Shown here: positions 47,113 through 58,025 of the stretch, one piece after another
How the letters are laid out: each line of letters starts with the position of its first letter
Numbering within the stretch: position 1 is the first letter of the stretch
Assembly (NCBI GenBank): GCA_016165875.1
Contig: JABBOT010000009.1
Coordinates: 9,712,017-9,776,016, forward strand
Origin: Acanthopleura granulata
Lineage: Eukaryota; Mollusca; Polyplacophora; Chitonida; Chitonidae
Direction: 5' to 3'
Length of the DNA stretch: 64,000 nucleotides
The notes under the pieces: model-generated
What the model was told of the DNA's origin: nothing
Seen by the model: only the letters and a program-made list of their open reading frames with translations
Databases searched by the model: none
Made by a program: the position numbers and the translations under genes

Positions 47113-47867
47113 TCTTGAAAATGCGTTAACTGACAGAATGTGTTCGTATAATGGCCAGGTTCTTCATTGGAAACTGTTGGCCTTGGTTCATGCAGTTGGT
47201 GTTCTAGGTTTCACAATTTCAAGTTTTGTGTTGCAAAGTATCCAAATTCGTTGTTGAAGGCAGGTATTTTATCAAGATGGTTTTGATTTAAAATCCCGTG
47301 TACCTGGTTAGCAAGGGGTAACACTCATCTGCATTACGTATAGTACGTGCAAAGTTGTTTCAAAGCTTCGAAATATCAGTGTTCAAACCGGTCACGGGAC
47401 GATCGAATCTATTAACACTTGCCATAACATACTCCTATATAGCCCAGAAGTCTCTCACGTGAACTAGTATGCAAGTTCGTACGGTTGTTGGGTAGTTAGT
47501 GTGTCCGCATTTAGGTATGCTACTTGTATGCCCTTTGTTGCCGAAGTACTCTTTCAGTTGTACCCCCCCCCCGTAACCTCGGTGTTGAGATTGTGCTTAA
47601 ATAAACGTGAAGGACAATTTCTCCTTGATTTACAGCTTATTTAACATAGTGAATAATTTGATTGTGAACATGAGTAAACGCTGTTTATTTTGAAGAATAA
47701 ACCTGCTTTCTTCCACACATGAAGCATTTGTTCTCGTTTTGGTGATGTTAAACAACGTAATATTTACCTGAAAGGTTAAATCAGTGTTGTGGTATTTAGA
47801 AGTCCTTTTGTGGGAGGATATAGACGGCTCTAAGCCAGGCCGTGTCTTGGTACTTTCTAGTCTTCAA

Positions 47868-47970
47868 GAGTCGCCCGGAATCTGCCGGGTTTCCTCCCTC
47901 AGTAATACTGGCCGTCGTCGTATAATTAAAATGTTGTTGAGCTTAGTCTAAGACACAAATAAAATAAGTA
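47868..47970 (+). repeat. SINE family A, 3' part, diverged
   Basis: The copy reads CTGCCGGGTTTCCTCCCTCA, then ACTGGCCGTCGTCGTATAAT and ends with AAATAAAATAAG. Confidence 0.7.
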
Positions 47971-49587
47971 AGTTCTGAGATCGTCTCTGTAACTTTCCCT
48001 CAGGAGGTGTCTGGATTCCTCTGTTCGTGTACAGTGATTTCCTCTGCCATGTACGGTTGGTATGCCAGTCCGTAAATCTCACCACTGTTTTCAAGTAAAA
48101 CTCTGTAAACCTTCAAGCATATGTCAAGTAAAGCATGCCTTTATGTAGATGCGGTTCACCATCAGCTGCGAGAGAATCGTCGATACAGCTTCATTCCCAT
48201 GCTTGTGTTCAGATGTTGATGGTTAAGACCAAATACTACAGAGCAGTTGGGAAGACGACGTGCCGGGCTGGAATCTTCTGAAGTTGGCAAGGTTACTGCA
48301 CTAATATAATTCACCTCCTGTAATGTACCGGCCATCTAAACAATTGTGAGAAATCGCCGTACGTGGGAAGAGAAGTTTTGCGTCGAGAATTACTCCTTCG
48401 AGGTCTTGCAACTCAATCGGATAGATACATGTTTGAATCGACATGACAACGACTGTACGAGTCCCTCATTAACCTTCGATACGCCTAGGATAGCTAAGCA
48501 TTGAGATAAAATGAGATATTATAAAAAATATTATCTATTTTTACGTCCATTTGTTGTAAGGAGGGTATCCTTACAGAAGGAATGTTTAAGATTCCCCTGC
48601 CACCGTTTTTCTTCGAAGCGTTGATGGAAAGAAGCGGTTTATGGAGCTCTGTGGTGTGGAGGTCGACAACTTATACCTTCCATCAGTATGCAAGTATGAC
48701 GTGTTTCACACTTGTGGATAAACACACCCTTATGCACGGCCCGTATAAGACCTGGGTAGTAGATTTACATCATTTGTATACCGGGTATCGTAATATATAT
48801 CAGTATGCCGAAGAAATTCAGGTTTTTCGAAAGTACCCATATTAGAGTCTGTTTATAAAGATGGGAAAAACTCCATGCAGTTTGAAACTCCATGGAGTGT
48901 GTTATAAAAGGCTGTGTATTTGTAATCATTGCGACTCCAGTGGGAAACTTTGGCCTCTAAGATCACGAAATGGTCCTAGGATTAAATCAGAAATAGTCTT
49001 TAAAGAACAGAATACATTTAAACAAAGTATACAACATTTCATGTTGATCCCAGCTGATCCAGTGATTAAAAAGGAAAAGACTGGGGTGCTACGGTGAACT
49101 CTTTGGATCATATTGAACAGCCTGAAGCACAGTGACGTCAGAGAATCCCTTTTATCCGTCAAACATGCTGTAACTTACATTTCTACATTAAATACTGATA
49201 CAGGTGTTGCACTACATATATATTCACGTGGAACGTTGGCATGTAGCAATCAAAGGATGTGTAACAGCTAAAAAGAATTTGTGACGTCACTCTGCTTCAG
49301 TTTGTTCAGTGTGGTCCAAAAAGACACCGGTCACAACTGTAGTATTTTCATTTCATTCACTGGAAAAAATGTTTAAAAAAACAATGAAGGCCATATTTGG
49401 AATCAGCAATAAATGGCCTTTTGGATGATGCTTACTTTGTTTAAATATGGTCTGTTCTTTTTACTTCAAAAGAGTACTGAAGAGCCTGTTTGTTGGATGC
49501 TATGTGAAGGTGCAGTTACGAGAGGAGGTATAGGATTATTTAGAGGTTATTTAGAGATAGGGTGTAAATTTGTAAAACATTTATTTT
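47971..49587. other. Intergenic, no recognised gene
   Basis: An 87-codon frame at 48582-48845 and a 78-codon frame at 48861-49097 are open, but I recognise neither and see no splice sites or promoter that would support them. Confidence 0.4.
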
Positions 49588-49788
49588 CGTAATTTCTTGT
49601 ATTTTTTATTGTATGCATTACGACGTCGACGTCGTAATTAGGGGGAGCATTAGGTGGAGGGGTGCAAAAATATTATGCATATATATATATATAACAGGTG
49701 TATTTCTCCACCTAATGTCGGCTAATTTCTCCACCTAATTACGACGTCGATGTCGTAATGCATACAATAAAAAATACAAGAAATTACG
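49588..49788. mobile_element. Fold-back element with 53-bp near-perfect inverted arms
   Basis: The left arm 49588-49640 and right arm 49736-49788 are inverted repeats with a single mismatch by eye. In the left arm, ATTACGACGTCGACGTCGTAAT (49618-49639) is itself a perfect palindrome. The right arm has the same block with one change. The inner part repeats CTCCACCTAAT twice and once inverted, so the whole 201 bp can fold. A (TA)n run fills the middle. No coding sequence and no clear target-site duplication are seen. Confidence 0.85.
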
Positions 49789-49814
49789 AATATATATATA
49801 TGTAATGAATGATT

Positions 49815-50130
49815 GAATGCTTATTGTTTAACGCCCTACTCAAGAATATTTCACGTATGCGAAGGCGGTGTCTCATTGGTGCAGGACGGATTTCCACCGT
49901 ATCTTTTATCTGGTCCTGCCTCACCGAGACGACTTGCACAGCGCAATAACCCAAATCCTCTGATCCAATACGATCGCTGTGAGTTCAAGTACCGCTCATG
50001 CTGTCTTCCTCTCCGGCCGAACGTGGGAAGGTCCACCAGCGGATGGTCGACCATCCGCAGGCTGCTGGTGGACATTCCCACATTCAGCCGGAGTGGAAGC
50101 CAGCATGAGAGATCGCATTGGTGAGACGGT
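49815..50130. repeat. Composite of SINE family A pieces, including an inverted pair
   Basis: A tail-side piece in minus orientation (TTTAACGCCCTACTCAAGAA) is followed by a plus-orientation piece from the linker and B-box (GTGAGTTCAAGTACCGCTCA) to GGATGGTCGACC. A minus-orientation piece then runs from GGTCGACCATCCGCAGG to AAGCCAGCATGAGAG. The plus and minus pieces meet head to head at GGTCGACC near 50046-50055, making a hairpin of about 80 bp. Confidence 0.8.
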
Positions 50131-50926
50131 GGCGCACAAATTTTTCAAAGTTTGTCAAAGTTTTCAAATTCGGCCACACCGTATAAAGCTGCATTGGAAG
50201 AGAAATGTGCTGTACACTCTTTATGACTTGTTCATTTATTTCGTTCAGTCTATACCATGGTGTCAATCAATAAGCTTCATTCAATGGCATGCAATTCATG
50301 GACTGAAACATTCCAGGCACTTCGTCTTAGTATGTACACGCCATATATGGTTATGCAACATTGTTTCAGCTGTATAATAAGCACCCTGGTTAACACACGA
50401 GGAAGGGGATATCATGCGCTGCATCACATCAAATTACACATTTTCCTTACAATCCTCAGGTTTTCATGGACAACACAATCGGCGTACACCGATACCACCT
50501 GAAGCATATTACGTCATTTTTAGTGCAGGAGAGATTGGCCCAGCCTCTTTGATCTTTACCACGGTAGCTCTGCGTTGACTGTATTGTATATAATTAATTA
50601 GTGCCGATGCATTGCTACACCTGGGTAATGACAGCGATAATTCTCATACTGATACCGATCGATCCATTTAACTGAAATTACTAAGATACCTGGCCATTTG
50701 TTGCAGCAGCGACACGGGTTACAAGTAATAATGACAAACATCCTTTGACATCCACCTGGTCTATTGCAAAATTCGATCTAGTCAGTCGAGCCTCTCCGAT
50801 AACACTATTTGTGATGTAGCCTTGCACATAGTACATGCATTCAACACCCGTTTCTCAGAACAATCTATCGGCATCTTGGTATGTCTTTGCAGGGCTAGTA
50901 AACTATTCGTCAGCGTCAATCGGGAG
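50131..50926. other. Upstream region of the HtrL/YibB gene
   Basis: No gene is seen. The promoter and 5' UTR of the plus-strand gene starting at 50927 should lie here, but no TATA box or initiator stands out. Confidence 0.35.
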
Positions 50927-53427
50927 ATGAAGGCTCAAGCACGTCGGACCATGCTTTCTCTTCGACGCAAAGTGACGATGGGCGCAGTGCTCGGCTGTGT
51001 ACTGGCCGTCATTGTTTACCTGACCGTGTACCACATCTCGTCATCGTACCCCGTGCGGCCCCTGAGTCGCATACGTGCATGTCGGCAGTCACGACTTAGC
51101 AGTAAGTATATATTTATACATTATTAGAGTTCAAGTCCAGCTCATGCCTTCTTCCTCTGTGGCTGTACGTGGGAAAGTCGGTTAGCAACCTGCGGTTGGT
51201 CGTGGGTTTCCCCCGGGCTCTGCCCGTTTTTCCCCCACCATAATGCTGGCCACTAACGTATAAGTGAAATATTCTTGAGTACGGCGTAAAACACCAATCA
51301 AATAAATAAATATACGTCATTAATGAACAAACCTTATGTCCGGACTAATACATTTTGAAGTCGAGCAATTTGCTTAAAAAGACCGCAGTGGAGTTTGCCA
51401 TGTATACATGTTTTAAATACAAGAGGACATTTCTCAGTTTAGACCTACTCTTGTATGCAGTTTTCAGGTGAATATTTTCCCACTTTTTCAGCTTAACATT
51501 TTTCATTTTCATCATTTATTTAGTGCTTAACGCCGTTTATTATGCTGGTCAACGTCATTTCTTCAAAGCTGGGTATTCATTACATGCGTGTACTACACCT
51601 TCGTATTTGAGGCGCGCTGTCACACTCCCACATCTAGCACACTCCTGAAACAAAGCCTTGAACTGCTAATAGCACACGCCTTAAATAAAGAGGCAGGTAT
51701 GAATCTCGGTGTGCAAAGCACACTCCTGATCTTCTGCAAGGGGTGTGATAATCACACTCCTGATCTTCTGCAAGGGGTGTGATAATCACACTCCTGCTCA
51801 AAAACAAAATCGAGGACCTGCTACATACTCTCTGCTGGCCAATTTTCAAGACTTTCTTCCCAACAGAAATCATTTTTCTGGCCGTCATTCCCATAGAGGA
51901 CATTTCCCCATGTACACGCTTTTTTTCAGGCTAACAAGGTAAACTTTTCACGTGGACTTTTCCCTATGTAGACAGTTTTAAATCTAACGGACATTCCCAA
52001 GGCGAACTTTTTTCAATGTAGGCCCTGTACACATGTTTGATGGGTGAACATTTCCCAGGAAGACTTCTCCCCATTTAGAAGATTTCTCTGGCCGTTTTGT
52101 GTCCCAGCTGAGCTAGATATCATCGAATGAAGGCAAAAATGTAAAACAGAACCTTGTACATGTATGGGGGTTTATGTCCAGTGCACAATTATGACCTTGT
52201 CCCACAAAGCGATATTCATTACATATACTTTTTCAGTGGCTATTATGTTAATTACATATCGTGTTCCTTATTTCCTTTCCGCTGCAACTGTACGATAGGC
52301 CTTAAACAAATGAGGTCCCTGCGACTGTACGTCAGGCCTTAAACAAATGAGGTTGCGTTTTTGAACCAAGGACTCATTGTTTCGGCCGGGTATGTCAGGT
52401 TCCCAGTGAAGTGTACCTCATGATAATGAGCGGGCATGTCTCCATGCTTTCCGCTAGTCAAAAACAAGCATGGTGAGGTATATCCGCTGAAATCATGAGC
52501 GTAAGTGAAGAGTGGTGAGTAATTTACTTCAAGCAGACCGGTTTCCTCCACCCACCAACCTGAATACCGCTATTCGTGAAACATTTTTGAGAACGCCATC
52601 AAACGCCAATGAAATAAATAAAAAAATTTTTCTTTCTTTTTACAGATAAGCTTAATTTCACTGTAGTGACAGCCCTGCTTGACATCGGTCGAGGTCAATG
52701 GCGCAGACAGACTCGATCATTCTCGCAATATCTCGACTTTTCTCGTCAATTGCTCAGCTTAGACGTGAACATGGTTGTGTTCGTCGACCCGAAAGCTTTG
52801 GATTTCGTCCGAAAACATCGCGTGGCATGCCAAGACAGAACGTTAATCATACCAACGACACTTAGGCAGTTGGAATACTACAAATATCGTTCTCGGATTG
52901 AAACGATAATGTCGTCTGACCAGTTCCAAAAAGACAATCAACTGTTAAACAACGCCGAGGGATTCTCTCCCGATTATGACATCATCATGAATTCAAAGTT
53001 CTACCTTCTAAATAACGTGACGTACACGAACCCGTTTAATTCCTCCCACTTCATGTGGATTGATTCCGGCTACGGCCATGGACATGATATCGGTTTTCCT
53101 GAAAATGGCGTCTGGATCCCAAAGAGGTTCTTGGCGACCAGAAACAAAGTCACTGTGATACAAATGAATGATCCAAGAGACTTTCATAATGTTTCCAACC
53201 TTTACAAACGGGACACGGAGCCGGCATTCGTTGGCGGATGTTTTGGTGGCGACAGAAATGCCGTTAGAACGTTGCACGTCATTCACAACAAACTGTTTAA
53301 AAAGGCCATGTTTAATGGCTGGGTAGACGACGACCAGACTTTTCTGTTACTTTGTTACTACAACAGGCCTGAGCTGTTCAACCCCGTCAAGGGAGGTTAC
53401 TGGTCCGTCTTTGATGTACTGGAATAA
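50927..53427 (+). CDS. HtrL/YibB family type II membrane protein (probable glycosyltransferase-like), two exons, 318 aa
   Basis: Exons 50927-51101 and 52646-53427 join through a GT-AG intron, and the phase closes to 957 nt. The first exon gives a short basic cytosolic N-terminus and one membrane anchor at about residues 17-38, as in Golgi type II enzymes. The second carries the HtrL_YibB domain. It opens VVTALLDIGRGQW, and later shows MVVFVDPK, MNSKFYLLNN, FMWIDSGYGHG, the glycine-rich FVGGCFGGDRNAV and a C-terminal DDDQTFLLLCYYNRPELF. This family is known from bacterial lipopolysaccharide/capsule loci (HtrL/YibB, WlaTC) and from some animals. A sugar-transfer role is inferred from fold and context; no substrate is proven. 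The start is the Met before the anchor; a second Met nine codons on is also possible. The intron holds a family A SINE and small tandem repeats. An AATAAA lies at 53556. Confidence 0.88.
51127..51311 (+). repeat. SINE family A, well conserved, in the HtrL/YibB intron
   Basis: It begins at the B-box (AGAGTTCAAGTCCAGCTCAT) and runs unbroken to GTACGGCGTAAAACACCAAT, then CAAATAAATAAATA. It lies only 25 bp after the donor of exon 1, in sense orientation. Confidence 0.92.
51718..51803. repeat. 42-bp tandem repeat containing a 15-bp palindrome
   Basis: The unit CACTCCTGATCTTCTGCAAG followed by GGGTGTGATAATCA is present twice plus a partial third. Each junction contains GTGTGATAATCACAC, a perfect inverted repeat around one central base. 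It lies in the HtrL/YibB intron. Confidence 0.85.
52286..52362. repeat. 38-bp tandem doublet
   Basis: CTGTACG followed by AGGCCTTAAACAAATGAGGT occurs twice in a row with few changes. It lies in the HtrL/YibB intron. Confidence 0.8.
52545..52626 (+). repeat. SINE family A/C 3' remnant
   Basis: The piece reads TCCTCCACCCACCAACCTGA and ends CCAATGAAATAAATAAAAAA, just before the pyrimidine tract of the HtrL/YibB exon 2 acceptor. Confidence 0.6.
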
Positions 53428-53555
53428 CCAACAGAAATGTGGCCAAGCGGTATAAATCGCTATCACCATATATAGAGACCATCGTGTATATTGCACCTTA
53501 TCAACGTTGCAAGTTCTAATCCAGCTCCGGGTGACTTGATACGTTTCACATCGTG

Positions 53556-53561
53556 AATAAA
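53556..53561 (+). terminator. Candidate polyadenylation signal AATAAA
   Basis: The hexamer lies 129 bp after the stop codon of the HtrL/YibB gene in a suitable context. Another AATAAA lies about 80 bp further on. Neither has support beyond position. Confidence 0.45.
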
Positions 53562-54567
53562 TTAATTAGGGCTGCATTTCATTGGTGTTTCATAATTTTG
53601 TACCTATACGTTTATTGGTGGAATTAAGAAACCAGAATAAACTACGACTGTTCGCCAAGTACCTGACATTTCTCCCGACTTGAACATCTAAACTTAGAGG
53701 CAAATCTACTCCTACGTCGAGACTAGACTGGGCTATTTCCGACGTAAAACCGAAGATAGGCGAAGTGAATCGCGATTACCTACTTGAAGCCACAGTGGAA
53801 TTATACATCAGGAGAGCAAGACGCGAGTCTTGATGATCTGATGTCGATCGTTTGGGACTTTCCGGAGCTCTTAAACAAGTAAATGGACCAGGGAGTTGGG
53901 CTGAATTTCTGAGAAAATACCTCTGTGTGATTACATAAAGGGCCTGACAGAATCAACAGCAATACATTTTAAAATCGACAAATTCGATTGTTCTGTTATA
54001 GCTTCTTTTGGCGGGAGATTTGGAAGATGAATTCTTAACAACTGTACAAGGCTTTTTTCTCATTTATTATTTATTTATTTACTGTTTTTGTTTGATTGTT
54101 GTTTTCCGCTATTCTCAATAATTTTCCACGTGCCCATGGTGGTAATCTTTTGTGGGTGGAGGAGTTCAAAGTCTCCGGCGTAAACTTTTTGGCTAGTTAC
54201 TGAAAAACTTCCGATGGTGATATTTTTGTTGTTGTTGGAGGAATCCACAGTACCTGGGATAAACCCCGACCTTTTGGCTAGCCACTGACAAACTTTCCAA
54301 CATCAAATGTACCTACATGCATGCCGTTTTGTGGCAGACATGTGGTAGTCAACGCATGATAAACTGTGCTAACAGCAACACAGTGTCGTCAACCACCCAT
54401 TGTCACCAAGGCGACGAAGGTCGGTGATATAGGCTACGCCGGACACTAAAATGTTCTGCACTCATGAACACCTTCGGCAGTATAAGTGAAAAATCATTGC
54501 GGCATTCTCTGCTGGGACAAAATATAGAAAATTGAGCTAAGTCTACGGTGGCTTATTATAATAGTGC
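53562..54567. other. Intergenic with diverged repeats
   Basis: No gene is seen. A SINE-like tail (TTATTATTTATTTATTTACT) lies near 54062, followed by family C blocks at 54155-54300. Confidence 0.4.
54155..54300 (+). repeat. Interspersed repeat family C, two partial copies
   Basis: The blocks GGCGTAAACTTTTTGGCTAG and TTACTGAAAAACTTCC are followed by a second set with GGAGGAATCCACAGTACCTG, CCCCGACCTTTTGGCTAGCC and ACTGACAAACTTTCC, giving two copies in a row. Confidence 0.6.
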
Positions 54568-55025
54568 CATGCAATTGCATTTGAATTTTTTTTTTTTGGC
54601 AGTTTTCCATTTCACGATAAAATTATTTTTTTTACATAGGAAATCATTTTTTACATAAAAAATTATTTTTTACAGATTAACTAATATTATCACACAAAAA
54701 ATATTTGAACAGCGGTTGAAATATTTCCACCACGGTGAAAATACTTCCACTTCAGTGGAAATTATATTAATTTTTCATGTGAAAAAATAATTTCCTCTGT
54801 AAAAAATATGATTTCCTCGTAAAAATAATTTTCTGTGAAAAGATAAATCTCGTAAAAATGATTTCCTGTATGAAAAACTTTCTTTTCACGAAACTACTTT
54901 CGTGAAAAAGAACTTTCTTCGCTAAAAATTAATTTTCTGTGTAAACCGATCAACTAAATTTACTGATAAACAAGTGTAGTAAATATATATGGAAAACTGC
55001 CAAAAAATTCAAATGAAATTGCATG
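54568..55025. mobile_element. AT-rich MITE-like element, inverted repeats about 36-42 bp
   Basis: The left end CATGCAATTGCATTTGAATT and right end AATTCAAATGAAATTGCATG are inverted repeats with one mismatch. They continue inward to GGCAGTTTTCCA / TGGAAAACTGCC. The 380-bp interior is a mosaic of short TTTTCAC/GTGAAAA-type inverted blocks. There is no coding content. Its right end meets the KY-like pseudogene at 55026. Confidence 0.8.
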
Positions 55026-58025
55026 AAATGTCTCCTTCTCACGAGCCGTCGGATTTCCGGGGCACAGGGTACGTCTTTCCAGAAATAGAAACAAAAAGAG
55101 TTTCGGCCTGAGGGACATCTAGCTTGAATGTTTGGACACTATTCAGGATGAGTTCGCCACACATTGGGGAATGAAGTGTAGACTCCGTCCATTTGGAATG
55201 GGGCACGGGGAACGGACCAGCGCTAGGGGAATCTTTCTGGGCGAAGATCAAGCATCGGTAAATACAATCGAGCGGCACAGTAACGTCTTTCGTACCCTAC
55301 AACGTGAAGACGTAGTATCCCTGACTGGGACAAGGGAAGGAGTAACGGAGGCTCCCATTGGTCTTGGACGTCGCAAAGCCGTGTCTTTCCATATCTATCA
55401 GAGTTCCTGATTGGCTGTGATAATACTGAACGTGGACTTCAGAGCGGAAGATTACTTCGTGGTCACGTTCAGCGATCGCTATCAGAGGATTCGCCCTTGA
55501 ACAGGACACCCAAATTATTTCCGTGACAGGGATTGGGCTGTAGAAGGTGGGTACGGCATTCCGACGGAATTGGCCAAATGACCTACTCCGGTGAAGTCTA
55601 AAAGCAGGGAGCAAGCACTCTGCACGCACTGAGGTTGCCAGTAGTCTCCCGCATACACGAAAATCGTCCTGGGTAGGGCAAACGCACACGGAAAACGACA
55701 GTGTTGCTATCCACGACCGTCTGAAGAACGCAGTTCTCGATTCGACTCATCGGACCCGCCTCACAAATTTCCAGGACAGATCTGAAACCGAAAATCTCTA
55801 GAGTGTTCAAGCGGATCTCTATCACGCCCGTGTCTGTCGTCATCCAAGAGAAGACAGGTATCAGCAATGGTGGAAAAACGTTGACTTCAACACAGGAAGC
55901 TGAAGGAAGTCGTCCACGGAAACGGGCGTCTCAAGAAACTGCCATTCCGGGTCATCAGGGTAATGCTGGAAAATGTGGTCCTCTGGTTCCCTCAGGAAGT
56001 AGGTCATCAAAACGTAGAACAATGACGTCACTCTCGTCATATGACGTAAGTTGACGAATTTCCTCGCGCCATGGAAAAAGCATGTTTGGTTTGTAGTTGA
56101 CGCCTTTCGACCAACCCAAGATGATGCGACAGTCAAGACATTTAAAAAGATATAAATTTTTCATCCAGATGATATCTGATTGCTAAAAATCTAACCGCAG
56201 AGATGTGGTCAAGTATTGGAGTGTCATGTATGGACAAGAGCTCGTTATGTGTTTTTCCTTTTTTCTTGTTTTTCCACAAACCAGCGGATAAAGTGCCCGG
56301 AACACGTCTATGTTATACATGTGGATCCAGTGCGGGCTCAGACATATCTATTCCTGCCTATTGCACTGTACGCATTACGGAGGAAGCCTTTGGACATATA
56401 CCATCTGTAGATATAGCTGTATGACATATATATGACAGAAAAGACTTCATTAATCACCTGCAAAGGTCCTGGTACAGACGATAGTAAGAGTCTTGTCCAC
56501 TCCTGTGCACCTGGAAACGTTCCGAGGGAGAGGTATGCCCCGACACGGCCACAACCCAGCGAAACAGAATCCTGAAAGATGGAATAGGTCATAAGCATTG
56601 TTCATTGATTTATGTTGAGATGTTACCTTTCAGTTAATTGGTGTGGTGTGGTGCCGAGATCGCAGTTTTAGGTTTCAAGCAAAATAACTGATTTACAGTT
56701 GAGGGAGAATATGGTATACTGTGCCATGGTGAACATTTTAGGATTTAAACACTGTAATATCTTAATATATTTGGGCAGTAATGAAATTGTTGTTGCTTAA
56801 TTAGTGTTCGGAAGTGTAAGAAAGCCAATATAAAAATAGACTGGGCGTGAAATCTTGAATTTGTCAGAAAACAAAAACAGATATTCTGGTGAAAGTGCCA
56901 TTAGTTTGCTCACTTACAGAAAATCGGATACACATAACTGTATTATTTTACGTTTTGATTCCCATTTTCATTTTAAACATCCTTACCTCGCTTGATCCAT
57001 TTCGCTTTGGGCAATCTCTTTTAGGTCCTCAACCACATCCGTCAAGCTGTTGTAGTCACGTGACGACAGTAGCAAAGAATGCTGGTCTAGTTGTGTGAAT
57101 CTGCCATCCAAACTGACAAATGCATGTTACGCCGAGAGATTTTTCTTCACAACAAGTTCTTCTTCCAGAGATGTTCCCTTTATTAAAGCAAACCAAACTG
57201 GCTTATGAAGAAAAGTGACGTTAAACCAAAGATTTGATCTGGCGAAATTAGTTTCATTTACAAATTACAGGTAAGCAAGGTTTTGGAGACATATTTGCCT
57301 CACTAAGGAAATCGAATTTAACAATGGCCACTAAAAGGTGTTATTAAAGCGTGGAAATATAGCATGACATGGCTTAGCGAAACTTACCTGCTCTGTTTCA
57401 GGTTTCGTATACCCTGGCGTCTCACCAGGTGGCACTGTGAACGAACTTTGGCGGGAGTTCTCATCCAGCTTGTTAATAGCACACTCGAGATCTCGCGAGG
57501 TTTCCATCACTTTCTAATAGACTTCGTCAAAACTGGCCAAAAGCATGAATGTGGCGTCGACCTGTTCAAGTTCCAGGGCGCTCCTGTCTTTACTGACGTC
57601 ACTGTTTAAATTTTCCTGAAAAAAAAAATCAGTACATTGTTGTTAATAAACTTTCAAGTGAGTTGTTAAGTAATCAATTAATTTTCTATCCCCATATTAT
57701 AGGTGACCTTTGTCAGTAAAGTCGGTAGCTCCAGTGTCACAATATTCACCATTTAAAGCAAAGTATTCCACGAGTAGACTTAATAAGCCCTTTCCCTCAC
57801 CAAATTCTTATACTGAAACGAGAAAGTAAACAAAATGTAAACTAAAACAAAACGTGCTTTAAATATAGGTACTGTGCACCACCTTTTAAACCCGGCAGCT
57901 GTAAATAGTCTGACAGTTGAGTCGACTGATCTAACTTTAAAACTGTTTACCGTTTTCGTGTCTGCTGAGTGATGGTTCAAGGCGAACTTAACTTTGAAGT
58001 ATCGAAGTTTTGCGACACGTTCCAT
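55026..58025 (-). pseudogene. Broken KY/hillarin-like (transglutaminase-like) gene copy
   Basis: This is a duplicate of the gene at 62215-64000, similar over most of 55026-56571 but disabled. Visible exon remnants are 57615-57388, 57112-56987, 56571-56458 and 56150-55026; 58025 to about 57951 may be a first exon. In 57615-57388 the frame has an in-frame TAG near 57511. Between 57388 and 57112 the phases do not fit. The last exon has lost its acceptor and first codons through a small deletion. A deletion of about 60 nt removes the region around the former catalytic His and Asp, and further indels split the frame into at least five pieces. The 3' end stops at the inverted-repeat element at 54568-55025, losing about 40 codons. 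As in the intact copy, Gln stands where a catalytic Cys is expected (SGQDSYYRLY). Confidence 0.85.

Larger units (their letters stand above)
44893..47635. other. 3' UTR/flank of RNF10 and intergenic DNA
   Basis: The region follows the RNF10 stop codon. Short frames here have no motifs. It contains a tandem duplication of about 160 bp, two minisatellites, and an AATAAA at about 47600 that is too far from the stop to assign. I could not identify the polyadenylation site of RNF10. Confidence 0.4.

Noticed and set aside
48582..49097. Frames of 87 and 78 codons between RNF10 and the HtrL/YibB gene
   Set aside because: There is no family motif, splice site or promoter support. Lengths are within what chance gives in this base composition.
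55132..56054. Plus-strand frames across the KY-like pseudogene, and the similar ones at 62443-63380
   Set aside because: They are antisense shadows. The same frames occur in both copies because the copies are similar, not because they code.
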